Positions 46,454 to 58,020 of a stretch of DNA of 64,000 bases are shown piece by piece. The notes beneath the pieces are model-generated. The model did no database searches. It saw only the letters and a list, made by a program, of their open reading frames with translations, and was not told the origin of the DNA. Source of the stretch: Plantago ovata. Its lineage: Eukaryota; Streptophyta; Magnoliopsida; Lamiales; Plantaginaceae. Location of the stretch: NCBI GenBank assembly GCA_028274465.1, contig CM051456.1:97803050-97867049 (forward strand), read 5' to 3'. Positions within the stretch are counted from its first letter, which is position 1. The number at the start of each line of letters is the position of its first letter. The position numbers were made by a program, and so were the translations under genes.

Positions 46454-46588
46454 AACCTATTCGAAAGAATAGGTTGGAGTACAAGATTTACGGAAAAAGA
46501 AAAATAAACTCACGATACGAAAATGAAAAACAGAAACAAGTCTATGATGGTGTAACCCCCTCCCCAAACCTATTCGGAAGAATAGATT
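46454..46588 (-). repeat. El4 twin hairpins
   Basis: Hairpins at 46454-46475 and 46567-46588. The second has one arm changed (GAATAGATT), so it is slightly weakened. A long CT-rich tract on the plus strand (46290-46400) precedes them. Confidence 0.6.
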
Positions 46589-47261
46589 GTAAACAAAGGA
46601 TCACACAACCTCACACTACCTCCTTCCTAGGCATTTAGCAATCTCAAAGCATGGTGAAGACTTGTTGCCTCTTAGGTACATAATTACTCGGGAAAACAAC
46701 CATAAGACCCTAACATGCATCATCCTATTATAAAGGCCTTCGTGAACCGCAGTAGAGAAAACACCACTAAGTGATGTCGAGATTACCAAGCTTAACTAAG
46801 TGCAATACATAAATGTGACAAGCCAAGCGAGAAAAACCTCAAACGAATTCATATAGATGAAGCATACGATTAATGGCATAGTTAGTTGATCTACCCCATA
46901 AAAAAGTTCAAAAAAAATCGGCAATAAACTCCATATAAAACATGCAAGACTATCCTAGGATGAATGTAGTGAATGAAACCTAAAAAATCTATGAAAGCAG
47001 TAAACGTGCAAATGCAAATGCAGACGGATAAAGCATGCGAGGTACTATACTCATCCTACCAATACCAAGCTCCAAACTAACAACATCAGATCACTTAAAT
47101 CCCATCCCCCCTCATGAAATTAACGCTAGTCCCTAGCAGTAAGAAAATGAGGAAATAAGATGTGATACTAGATGTTACCCCATGGTTTGGCCTCGGTCTG
47201 CTGAGTATGCTGCTTGTGAGTTATTGGGCCTACTCTGGGAGCCTCATATATGATCATCGGG

Positions 47262-47462
47262 ACTTGCGGTAGTGGCGGTAGTTCCATCAATAGATCGGAT
47301 AGGACCAATTCAACCATATGTATCATCATTGTCCCTATTGTCTTCATTGTCACTACTGTCACGCACATCGTCACTGGTAGAGTTGCAGTGTCGAAGGGAA
47401 TTTCAAGATTGGCCGCCTCTGTTATGGAATCTTCCACCCGGTATCTCTTCAATAGGCTGTGA
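47262..47462 (-). pseudogene. El4 ORF3 remnant
   Basis: Sequence homologous to ORF3 is present. The MEDS equivalent reads VEDSITEAANLE and the acidic part is shifted to another frame by small indels, so no full acidic ORF remains. Confidence 0.35.
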
Positions 47463-47630
47463 ACTGTTGAAGGGGAAAGGCAAGTGGTATCAGGACTACC
47501 CCCTCCAGCGTTTTGCACCCCAAGGAGGTTACAGCGAGCTGCTCGGGTATTCAAAGGTTGTCTTCCATGTTTTCCAATGTCGACCACATTCTCTACAGTT
47601 GATGCTTCCGATGTCAATATGACGCTCTCT

Positions 47631-48018
47631 TTAGAGGAAGGCAAGGGGCACCCCAACAAGGTGCTGGGTACCCATGTCGTTATGTATTGGAACCAAGCTA
47701 GCGCTTCGGAACCTTCTAGCAACTGCGAACTCATGATTGAATCCGTCGCGGCGAGAATGTCCCGGTGCCTTCCAGTTCACTCGAACTTTGCAGTCCTTGT
47801 GATGGATTGCAGACATAATAATGGTTTTTGTCCCTTCGGTGGTGCATGAATAGGCATAGGAGTCCTTACTCCAGGTGTACTCTAGCTCCTCCGCTTGGGT
47901 AATCCACGACGTTGTTGCAAAACCCCTTGGCTCGAACGCACATCTAGCGAGGTCACCTTTCTTGACATGGTTCTTCACAACAATCATACAGAAATGCTTC
48001 TTTCCCTTGGTATGGTAC
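47631..48018 (-). CDS. El4 ORF2, subfamily B version
   Basis: The frame is open from the acceptor (48019/48018) to 47631 and is the same length as in El3, with SKDSYAYSCTTEGTKTIIMS in the middle and GVPLAFL at the end. The first codons after the acceptor are YHTKGKKH. Substitutions between El3 and El4 are mostly conservative in this frame. Function unknown. As in the other copies, no AUG opens it. Confidence 0.5.
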
Positions 48019-48559
48019 CTACAAACAGCAGTTAGTACCTCGTATGACACAAAACTGACTCATGCATATGCTAGTGTAAGAACGAAATAATCAAGTGATA
48101 AAATCAACAATCGATCTCCCCAAACCGTAATGTCTAGCCTAGCTTCTTCATTATGCAACATACCAATGTAACTTCTACATGCAATACATCACATTATGCT
48201 CTTACTAGACAACCAATATCCTAGATAACAAGGCTCAATTCATACCATAGTAGCGAAAAATTCTACCATCATAAATCCTCATATGCAACAATTAAGCATT
48301 CTAACGTCAAATCTTCCAACATTACATCAATAAACACAATCATATGCAAGAAATCAAAGATAAAGACATATTGCATAACTAGATATATCATCTAGTAGCA
48401 AAATACCCAAATCAACAATCCAAGCAAAATTGAGCATGCAATTGATAGTAAATAACATGTCTAATCATACAAACAACATACCCATGCATCAAATAAGCAT
48501 AATTGAGGCTCAAATTAGAAAACCCCCAAATTCGAAAATTAGGGTTCTAAGGATGATAC
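48019..48559 (-). other. El4 putative intron
   Basis: Donor ATCTGAG|GTATCA and acceptor TTTGTAG|GTACC bound 541 bp, with TACTAAC upstream of the acceptor, as in the other copies. Confidence 0.5.
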
Positions 48560-48790
48560 CTCAGATCTGAAAATCTAACGCATAAGGAAGGAATCTGTTC
48601 GGATGGGATGATAGATCACGTAATAGGCTTCGATTTAAGCTAAAGAACACTCAATTTGGTCAAGAAATGAAGAAGTTATGAAGATTTGAAGATGAATTCG
48701 CGTTTTTCGGGTTTTTTGGGAGGAGGAATGATGAAATATGAAGAAAATGAGGAAAAGGGGAAGAAATCCGCGTTTTTGAACATCTGGAAC

Positions 48791-48895
48791 CGTGGGGCGG
48801 TTCGCCCCTGGTGCGGGGCGGTTATCCCCACACGGGGCGGTTCGCCCCCCATCTGGGGCGGTTCGCCCCGTGCTCCCCGATGCGGGGAGACGATT
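48791..48895 (-). repeat. El4 internal GC-palindrome array
   Basis: Four GGGGCGGTT(C/A)-type palindromes, one decayed (GGGGCGGTTATCCCC), plus a CTCCCC/GGGGAG stem at 48875-48891. It lies between Gag-Pro and the ORF2 leader. Confidence 0.6.
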
Positions 48896-49136
48896 CCTGT
48901 CGTCAGAAAATGCGGTTTTAATCCCCAAAACCAATTTTTTCAAAAAAACACTCGAAAAATCTCACTCAAACATAAGCACATACGACACAGACATGAACAA
49001 ATTCGCATACGAGAAGCAAATAGTTCAAGAATGAATGGATGCAGAAAAGCAGTAAAGAGAGCGATAAAAATTCTGGGTTGCCTCCCGGATAGCGTCATTG
49101 TTTAAAGTCTGTGACTCGACTCCTGTCTGCGCCTAT

Positions 49137-50407
49137 TGATGAACGTGTATTTTACACTTTCATTCGAGTCTTTTTCACCTATTTTAGCTATCCTCTATGT
49201 TAATTTAGCTATATTTTAGTACATTTTATTAGAATAGTGTCACGTTTCCCTTTAGATTTTATTTTACAGGTTTTGGTTGAAATTCGAAGATTTCTGGGCA
49301 ATTATATTGAAGTTGACAAGGAATTGGTGTTCCAGAAGCCTATTTGGAGTATCTGAAGGTTTCCGGATAGGATTTGAAGTCTAGGGGCCGAATCTGGAGG
49401 TTAGAAGGCTACTAGAAGTCAGAAACCGAGTCCGAAAAGGGGAAGAAATCCAAAAACGCATCGAAAATGCGGAATTCCGCGAGAAAAACTCGGGGGCGAA
49501 CCGCCGCGGAGCTGGGGCGAACCGCCCCGTGGTATTTCGGGGCCTATATATAGTTGCTCAGTTTTCTCCGAAAATCATATCTTTCCAGACCTACTTTCTC
49601 ACCTCTCTCTATAGTTTTAGGTAGGAACTTCCCGGGGCCTGTCCTGGGAGTTCTGTAGCTTAGGGGATACTTTTTCATAGCAGATTGGAGCTCGTAGGAT
49701 CGCAATTCTTTGGAGATTGACAACCTTCGGTAACTTGTATCTTACAGTTTAATCTACTTATTTTATATATCTTTCAATATGTTTTCTTCTATGATTTCTA
49801 TTGATTGCATGCCTATTATGAGTAGCTAAACTTATCGTTGGTGGTAGTATGTGAATTCTTAGCGAAGGGAAGATAATCATGCTAATGGCTATATCGCGCA
49901 TTATACTCCGTGTCATTGCTTCATTTCGTTGATCAGGCACAACCTAAATTCTCGTATGTTGTATTAATTATTATGCACAATTGGACACTTGTCGACCATC
50001 AGACCAATTATCTTCGTAGTGTTGAATAATTACGGAACACATTAGGACAATAGTGATTGACTTGTCAGACCAATTATCTTCATAGTGCTTAATATTTGCA
50101 ACAGGACACTAGATTGATTCAAAGATCTCTATGCAAGACCGAGGAATTTATGCATGATTATCGACCCGTTATGTTAAGAAGTATCATACTATCACCAATC
50201 TCCATTATCTGTTAGAAAAACCCCTTTTGCTATCTGTCTGCTGTTTTATATTCTCTTGTTAAACAGATAAAGCTAGTTATAGTCCTGAGAGAACGACACT
50301 CGAGTCATTCTACTGCTACACTACGGTTTTCGTTGTAGTTGTGGATTGCCTTTGGCTAATTACAAATTTATTTGCTGAATCGAGACCCGACAAATCTTCG
50401 TTCATCA
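49137..50407 (+). mobile_element. El5: solo LTR, subfamily B, inside El4
   Basis: A single LTR of 1271 bp, TGATGAACG to CGTTCATCA, is flanked by duplication CCTAT (49132-49136 and 50408-50412). There is no internal sequence, so it arose by recombination between the two LTRs of a full element. It has two CACTACGAAGATAA-type units, palindromes at about 49485-49545 and a TATA box (TATATATAG) near 49550. It separates the El4 gag-pro end from its downstream region. Confidence 0.93.
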
Positions 50408-50412
50408 CCTAT

Positions 50413-52563
50413 CTCTTCTTTTTGCGGGTACTAGGCTTCCCCTTCATTGATCTTCTTTCCATGCCACGAACCTGTGAATAAGAAAGAATATAGGCTGCAA
50501 GACCACAGTAGTGAGTAGTAATATCAGGCGGTTCAGGTGGATCAGGTATGGCTTGCAACACGTGTTGCTTGCCGTCTACTTCAATAGTGCAAGTTCTTTG
50601 GTAGATGTCCATCACGGAGCGTAGTTTAGTCAAGAACGTTTTCCCTAAGAGTATGACATCCCCCGTTCCAGGTGCAGACGCCGGAATAACTACAAAATTG
50701 GTGTATATAGATGCTTCACCAATCTTGACCAACACATTTTTTCACAACGCCCTCGGGTCTCATAAAGGATCCATCCGCCAGTTGCACAATAGCCCTTTGC
50801 TCAGATAGTTTTCCAAGGTTGCTCTTCTCAAACACATTCAAAGGGATTATGTTTGAGTAGGATCCCGTGTCTAGTTTGGCACGGACATCTTCAAGCTCAC
50901 CAATCCCTACCTTAACATCGAAACTTTTAGGGAGTGGTTCGGGATCCTCTTGCTCCTCATCACTTGTGTTAGAACCAAGGTCCTTCTCTTCTTCCTCAGC
51001 TTGTAGAAGTTCTTCCTTCATGCAACACTCGCACCTAACAACCTTCCTGATGGTGATTTCGTCAGGTACATCACTAGCCAATGTAATGGCATTCGACTTC
51101 ACAGTGTTACTAGGCAGTTTGCCTTGTTCCCTACTTGCTCCTCGGTCGATCAACTCTTGAATCTTTTGATGGGCAAGCCTAGTGCTCTCTTCCAACCTAT
51201 CGAGCCTTGCCCTAGTCTTATCAGAATCTTCTTCATAGCGTTTGAGAAAACTTTGTGTGTGATCGACCATCTTTTGCAAGTTCTCCATCAGTTGAGCCGA
51301 CTTCGACTTAGGTGGCTCTTTCGGAGCGGGGTTTTCGCAGTGATCATTACCATAGTTCAGCCTACTACGGTCTTGGTTAGGGTCATAAGTTTGGTTAGCC
51401 GGTGCATTTCCATGATTGTTTCGGAATCCTCTTCTCCAAAATCCACCTCGAGGATTCCTACCGTCTTGTCCGTAGCTAACTTCTTGAGTACCAAACTCCG
51501 TAGAAAAGGCTTCTTCTTCGCCTCCTCGAGCCCAGTTGCCATCATCGTATGCCAACTCCGATCTACACATATGAGCCCCATGCCCATAGTTCTTGCATAT
51601 TCGGCATACTTCGTTCGAAACAGTTGTTCCGGTGGCGCTCTTGAGGACTTGCTTCAATTCGTTGGTAAAGCACTCGAATTGATCCCCATTCCCCCTATAC
51701 ATAGGGGCTTCTTGAGTCGGTGGAGCTTCAGGTCCACGTCTCCTAACCATTGCTCTTGGGTCCTTGAACTGCGAACCCTTAGCAAGCCTTTCGAAAACTA
51801 CCCAGACGGCTTCTGCGGTTTCCTCCCAAATATTGCCTCGGCATTGGAAATCCACCACTTGTTGGTTCTCGAAGGTTAGTCCATTGTAGAAGTGTTGGAC
51901 TAGGTCGGAAATTTCAAAACCATGGTGAGGGCACTTGTTCGTGAGATCTTGGAACCTCTCGAACGCGGTGTAGATGGTCTCATCATAGTCCTGCTTGAAT
52001 CCAGTGATCTGCGCCTTTAACGCGGTAGTCAAGGTGTGAGGGAAGTATTTCTCCATGAAAGCTGAAAAAACCTTCTCCCAAGTGTCCAACGAGCCTGCTG
52101 GAAGAGAACTTAACCATGACTTGGCTCTGGCGCCAAGTCCCATAGCAAAAACCTTCATCCTTAACTCATCCGTTGTTATGTCAGCTCCGGGTCGTGGGAG
52201 TTGGTTGACGAAATCATCGATATCGTGCAAGTACACCATCACATCTTCCCTTGATAAGCCATAGAACCTCGGAAGTTGTTGGAATGCGTGGTTCTTGATT
52301 TCCAGATCTCGGGTTGCAGACGAAAGAACAATCGTCGGTCCCCTCATACGATCCTTGGTGGGTTGAACCCATGCCTTCAGTGGTCTAGCTTCTGCCATTC
52401 CGTCGATTTACTTGAAAAGGCTAAGTAGAGATTCAGAGAAATCGATATCCTCTATTTCCTCTAGTGCGCGCCTTTCAAGTAGTCGCCTTCTTTGGTGGTA
52501 GACTTTGTCGATCTCAGCAATTGAATCAGCAAGCGGTGTTCCTGCAGAACGTGTATGCGGCAT
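50413..52563 (-). pseudogene. gag-pro: El4 Gag-protease, one stop and one frameshift
   Basis: ATG at 52563 opens MPHTRSAGTPLAD. A TAA near 52409 (FK-stop-IDGM, where El3 has Asp) interrupts the N terminus. After that 560 codons are open: capsid core (AKSWLSSLPAGSLDTWEKVF), the Cys cluster CRICKNYGHGAHMC, helical and acidic parts, and the protease start, here read LDTGSYSNIIP. An extra base in a T-run near 50745 shifts the frame inside the protease, and the rest (VILLGKTFLTKL) continues in the new frame to the end by El5. Identical domain order to El2 and El3. Only two lesions separate this copy from an open frame. Confidence 0.9.
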
Positions 52564-52708
52564 ACACTATCTGTAACAGAGTAGGAAAGGTGAATTAGAA
52601 ACAGACTAGGAAAGCAGTATCAAAGAGAGATTAAAAAGGAAAACTAAAACTAGTAGAATTAGGAATCTAAAGCTGTATAAACAAATTAAACAGAAAAAAG
52701 GAGTATAG

Positions 52709-52726
52709 TCCCCGGCAACGGCGCCA
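52709..52726 (-). other. El4 primer binding site, tRNA-Asp
   Basis: A perfect 18-nt match on the minus strand, three bases from the 5' LTR. Confidence 0.85.
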
Positions 52727-52729
52727 ATT

Positions 52730-54041
52730 TGATGAACGTGCGGATGTCGTGCTCCGAATTCAATCAAATAAATTTGTTATTTAGCCAAAGGCAATCCACA
52801 ACTACAACGAAAACCGTAGTGTAGCAGTAGAATGACTCGAGTGTCGTTCTCTCAGGACTATAACTAGCTTTATCTATTTAACAAGAGAATATAAACAGCA
52901 GACAGATAGCAAAGGGGTTTTTCTAACAGATAATGCAGATTGGTGATAGTATGATCCTTCTTAGCATAACGGGTTGATAATCATGCATAAATTCCTCGGT
53001 CTTGCATAGAGATCTTTGAATCAATCTAGTGTCCTGTTGCAAATATTAAGCACTACGAAGATAATTGGTCTGACAAGTCAATCACTATTGTCCTAATGTG
53101 TTCCGTAATTATTCAACACTACGAAGATAAACTCGCGAACAGGTCGAGAAGGGTCCAATTGTGCATAATAATTAATACAACATACGAGAATTTAGGTTGT
53201 GACTGATCAACGAAATAAAGCAATGACACGGAGTATAATGCGCGATATAGCCATTAGCATGATTATCTTCCCTTCGCTAAGAATTCACATACTACCACCA
53301 ACGATAAGTTTAGCTACTCATAATAGGCATGCAATCCACAGAAATCATAGAAGGAAACATATTGAAAGATATATAAAATAAGTAGATTAAACTGTAAGAT
53401 ACAAGTTACCGAAGGTTGTCAATCTCCGGAGAATTGCGATCCTACGAGCTCCAATCCGCTATGAAAAAGTGTCCCCTAAGCTACGGACCCCCAGAACAGG
53501 CTCTTGGAAGTCCCTACCTAAAACTACAGAGAGAGGTGAGAAAGTAGGTCTGGAAAAGTATGATTTTCGGAGGAAACTGAGCAACTATATATAGGCTTCG
53601 AATTACTGTGGGGCGGTTCGCCCCACACACCCGGCGGTTCGCTCGGTGTGGGGCAGTTCGCTCTACGTCTGGGGCGGTTCGCCCCAGACAATTTCTCGCG
53701 GAATTCTGTGTTTTCGACGCGTTTTTGGATTTCTTCCCCTTTTCGGACTCGGTTTCTGACTTCTAGTGGTCTTCTAACCTCCAGATTCGGCCCCTAGACT
53801 TCAAATCCTATCCGGAAACCTTCAGATACTCCAAATAGGCTTCTGGAACACCAATTCCTTGTCAACTTCAATATAATTGCCCGGAAATCTTCGAATTTCA
53901 ACCAAAACCTGTAAAATAAAATCTAAAGGGAAACGTGACACTATTCTAATAAAATGCATTAAAATATAGCTAAATTAACATAGAGGATAGCTAAAATAGG
54001 TGAAAAAGACTCGAATGAAAGTGTAAAATACACATTCATCA
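52730..54041 (-). repeat. El4 5' LTR
   Basis: 1312 bp, collinear with 44356-45667. Palindromes at 53608-53695 with a TATA box read on the minus strand (53586-53595). Confidence 0.88.
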
Positions 54042-55189
54042 GCTACTAAATATTATAATTAATTTCAAATCAATTATAATCCATCAATCACAATTAATTT
54101 CAAATCAATTGCGATTCCATCTTCAATGATATTCGGATAAGCTGAATCACCACATAGTGTGACCCATAGGGCCTCATTGTATTAAGCAAGTCCTAGACTA
54201 GGCAAAATTGAATTCCTTGACGGTTCCATTTGCAATATTAATACATGAGGACGTTTGAGAGGTTTCTCAAAGCAAACCCTTTCGTTGCGAAGTCTGTTGC
54301 ACTCAACGCGGCGATGGTAACGTCCCTTCATCTGACTGACTCGAATGCATCTAGGATCGATGAAGTGTCTATCCCAATAATACATCCACGGGCGTCTTCA
54401 AAGAGTTGCATGGTGAATCATTATTACCATCATAATAATATCGATACGCTGGCCAGCGGTTTTACCAATCACAACTATGAACGACTATGAGCAGTGCTCT
54501 CCTGTACTACACATGAGAGATGAATCCTTCACAGAATCACTTATCATCCCCATTTGTATGTAGCCATAATCCTGGATCGTGTCTTAGGTCAGCTGCTTAT
54601 TCAGAGCTGACATCGACGGGTCCACCAAGGATATGGGGCAACAATGTGATGATAAAGTCCTGTAAGTCCAAAGGACGACTGGCATCACTTCGTCAACTTA
54701 CCGGTTTCCATAGACACTTCGGTGTAGAGTATACATCGATCGGAGTGTCCGGTGGGTACTTACAACTATGCGCAGTTATGGGAACGTTTCTTGATTGTCC
54801 AACAATCCGTTCCGTGGCCGTGGGATCGGCTCACACTTGCTCCAACAAGTACAACCTCCACGCATACTAGTCTCAGCTGGTTCATTCAGACCCCTACATC
54901 CGAGATGAACCTCGACTAGGGAGAGTTTGGGATAGATGATAACTCACATAGCTCCCACTATCTGTGTGATCGGTCATCTATCCGAGGGGACATGTTTAAT
55001 ATCAATACAGACAGGAATAGAGATATGACATGCTGCATGCCTGGTGTAATATAAATATGAAAGCGATACTCAATAGTCAAACAACAAACATATATTATAT
55101 TACGTTGACCTGTGTAATAGTACATATATGCCCTTTATAAGGGCTGCATGCCCTTAATAAGGACTGTCTCTAGGACATATACACTATCA

Positions 55190-57939
55190 GCAACAGCGCA
55201 GCGCTCCTTAGGTAGATCATCTAAGAATCTCTTAGCAATGTCTCCACCACACTGAAGGTATGGCACCATCTCTTGTTGGAAGCATCTTTCATTTGGTGCA
55301 TAGGCAAGGTTTTTGAGAAGCATGGCCATGGTGTTTCGGTGTTTGTCAATGTGTAATTTTGGTCCATAACGCTCTCTAAGGTTTTTCATAAGGTGCCAGA
55401 GGCAGTAGAAGTGGTATGGTTTTTGTGAGATTATATCAAAAGCAGCTAGTATTCCTCCGGCACGATCTGAGACATATATTATTTGTTGGTGGTGTTTAAC
55501 ATGTTCAATAACTAACTTCAGAAACCAGACCCAATTATCTGTGTTTTCTGAGCTGACAATAGCTATTGCGACTGGAAATATCCCTGTGATAAGAAATATT
55601 TGCAAAGGAATTGATATGAAACATGGGTAAATAAATTAATGTGACGAAACATAGGCCAGCAGAAGTATAGAGACATACATGTAGTTTAGTATATACATTT
55701 TTGAATGAAATTATCTTAGCACAACTATAGTGGTTTTACAACCAGAGAATGAGGAGATCCCAAAAAGGCTCATAGACATGCACTCTTACAATAAGAAACG
55801 ATTGAAAAGCGACACAGGAAATTTGTGGACACGGTGAGGCATGTTATGTTGATTAGTGAGTTAGTTGTATAAAAGTGGTTGCAGAAACAAAAAACTATTA
55901 TTTCCGAAAAATGGGAACATGTTAGAGTTTAGTAAGGCAAAGATAAGCAGAAGTCATATGGAAATCAGTGAAACCAACAAGAGATTCACATAGAGAGATT
56001 GAATTTATCTGTGACACATAAAGATCAGACCGAAACTCATGTTTCAGTCGCTTGGCCTGTTGATTTTTGTAAGGATTATATGACATAATTGTAGTCTATG
56101 TGATACCAGTATAGTTATCATTTGAAACAGCAAAGTACCTTAGTTATACCATAGTTGTTCGACAAGTAGAGACAGAAGAAAACAAAAAATGTGTCAAAGA
56201 AAATGCATTCTTACAATTAAAACTATGATGAAGCATAATGAAACAAAAAAGTATATTAAAAAATGGGGACATGTTAGAGTTTAGTAAGGACAAACAGAAG
56301 CAGAGTTGCTATTGAAAGTAATGATGGAAAGTAAATGAGAGAGAGATAGAGAGAGTTATCTTGCCGTTGTCCCCGTCCTTGGATATTGCACATAGAACTG
56401 TCCCTTTGTAGCGATTTCTCATGTAAGTCCCATCGACAAAGAGCATAGGTCTGCAGAACTTGAATCCGTCAAGGCTTGATTTGAAGGCAAAGAAGAACGT
56501 CTTGAACTTGTAACTATCTTTCTCAGTTTCAAGAGCAGTAATGCTTTCGGGGTTGCGTTTGTGGATGGAGTGGCAGTACCAACGAAGTTGATCAAAGGAC
56601 TCTTGGTATGTTCCATAAATGTTTGCCTTTGCATGCTCTACCCCACGCCACACTTTCATGTAATCTAGGCTAAAACCGTGGGAGTTCAGAATCTCTTTCT
56701 TAATTTGCATTGGCTTTGTTGTGGGTTCAACCCTTATCTGCTCTTGTATAATCTCACCGATTACCCGACTACCTAGACGCTTAGTGTCATTCCGCATAAC
56801 ACTCAACCGGCACCCATGAACCAAGTTCGCAGTTTTTAGGAAGAGGGAGAGAGTTATTGGATGGACTGTTCCTTGCACAAACCATTTGCAATCATCTGTG
56901 TCCTTGTGTATGCACTCTGCCAAAATGTACCGTGCTTCGTTCCTTGTGAGAGAGTACCTGAAACCCCGTTTCGATGCATACTTAGCAAGTTCTGTTCTGA
57001 ATTCTTTCATTCCACCTGTGAATTCCTGCCCAACACCTGTGATGCAATGCAGCCAACCGTCAGACATCAGTGTAATGTGACGTTGCTTTTGAGAGATGTC
57101 GTATTTCGGCATAGCTGTAGTAGCCCCTGGAAACCACTCCCCTGTAACTTCTCTTTCTTTACACCGCTGCCTACTTTTTCTTTTACAATCAGCCCTCCTT
57201 TCAGCCTTCTCGTGTGCTATTAACTGAGACTCCGTGTCACTGTCTAATGGATAGTAATCCTCTCCCTCACTTATATCATCTTCATTTAAATTGGAACTAT
57301 GTGTCTGTGACTTTGTCTCATAGTTTCCCTCACATATGAAATCCTCAAACTGTGTTTGGAATAGTGGATTCTGAAACTCCGGGTGTGTGTAGGAGGAGGG
57401 TGTGTGTTTGGAATTGGAGCTTGAAGCACTGGATCCTGCTGATCGTTGCTTCTTTCTCGGTAGTTTGGTGTTACAATTTTGCGCATAGACAGGATTCCCG
57501 CTGGGTTCTGTGCTAAGGAAGGATTACCTGGTGGATTGATATCATCTTTGATTCCTATGCTGGTGGTTTGTGGTGTGGTTGATGGGTTGGTAGAGCTTTT
57601 TCTGTTGTCGGAAGTTACAGGTTTAGGGTTCTGCGGCGGAATATTATCAAAACCGGCTACAACCAGATTAACCACACAGGGTGCAGAAAGTGAAGCTAAC
57701 ACTAACATTGTTTAGAAATTACTTTCAGAATCTAAGACCACATTAGTACAATCACCGACGGAGTACTTGAATGAATGGGCAGAAGCTAGATTTGAGCACT
57801 TACTTTGGATCTTGTCCCGGAAACTGGGGAAGCTATCAACCTCCTTGGATTGTACGCCGATTGAGAGGCCCTGTGTTCGGAGCAGCAGAACAATCAACGG
57901 TGGAGGTCGGCCGGCGGAAGGACTTGGAGTCTCATTCAT
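55190..57939 (-). pseudogene. MULE transposase, N-terminal half
   Basis: Chosen start MNETPSPS at 57939; an upstream in-frame Met at 58020 is possible. Early residues include KYSVGDCTNVVLDSES, then TAA in frame (57712-57714), then TMLVLASLSAPCVVNLV. A frameshift lies near 57375. From about 57370 another frame runs to 56358: MuDR-type N-terminal domain (GGMKEFRTELAKYASKRGF), then the catalytic domain with RPMLFVDGTYMRNRYKG (first Asp). After an intron the next exon has IYVSDRAGGI and FYCLWHLMKNL (the C2H region). It ends at the Copia insertion (55190). The protein would cut and insert MULE DNA. The C-terminal half is at 17819-19115. Breaks: one stop, one frameshift, insertion. Confidence 0.85.
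55590..56357 (-). other. Intron of the MULE transposase gene, GC-AG type
   Basis: Between DGDNG and IFPVAIAIV the reading frame is restored only if a 0.77-kb intron is removed. The donor reads AACG|GCAAGA and the acceptor ATCACAG|GGATAT. GC replaces GT at the donor. GC-AG introns exist in plants, but a T to C decay of a normal donor is equally possible. Confidence 0.55.
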
Positions 57940-58020
57940 ACTGTGTGTTTGAGTGTTGAAGTTTAGGGTTGATGAAAGGTTGGTGTGTGTTTGAATTTGG
58001 GAATGACGGAGATAATTCAA

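Larger units (their letters stand above)
44356..54041 (-). mobile_element. El4: Athila-like element, subfamily B, holding solo LTR El5
   Basis: Read on the minus strand, the 5' LTR is 52730-54041 (1312 bp) and the 3' LTR 44356-45667 (1312 bp). The duplication is GCTAC. The primer site at 52709-52726 is a perfect 18-nt match to tRNA-Asp. Without El5 the element is about 8.4 kb. Gag-Pro, palindromes, intron, ORF2 and hairpins are in the family order; pol is absent. Its coding damage is lighter than that of El3, and its equal LTR lengths suggest a fairly recent insertion. Confidence 0.92.
19116..55189 (-). mobile_element. Copia retrotransposon holding two nested Athila-like elements
   Basis: Without its insertions the element is about 9.9 kb, with LTRs near 2.05-2.08 kb and a 5746-bp internal region (37705-43450). 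In plus orientation each LTR starts TGTAAGAAAATAC and ends CACTATCA. The polyprotein order gag, protease, integrase, reverse transcriptase and RNase H on the minus strand defines Copia. The primer site is of initiator tRNA-Met type. El2 sits in its left LTR and El4 in its right LTR. The coding region has two frameshifts, two stop codons and a substituted integrase residue, so it is inactive. It lies in the MULE transposase gene, in the same orientation as that gene. The long LTR would fit an Angela/Tork-type lineage, but I cannot confirm the lineage. Confidence 0.92.
43451..55189 (-). repeat. Copia 5' LTR, split by El4
   Basis: Pieces 43451-44355 and 54047-55189 make an LTR of about 2.05 kb, collinear with the left LTR. 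El4 is inserted with duplication GCTAC (44351-44355 and 54042-54046). A GC dinucleotide run at about 44114-44127 is longer than in the left LTR (36289-36300). An internal loss near 54760 relative to the left LTR removes about 30 bp. Confidence 0.88.

Noticed and set aside
47168..47734. A 188-codon minus-strand frame spanning El4 ORF2 and ORF3
   Set aside because: It is out of frame with the conserved ORF2 and is interrupted in the other copies, so it arose by chance indels.
51124..51879. A 251-codon frame antisense to El4 gag (and equivalents in El2, El3, El6)
   Set aside because: It mirrors the conserved gag frame on the other strand. Its recurrence follows from gag conservation.
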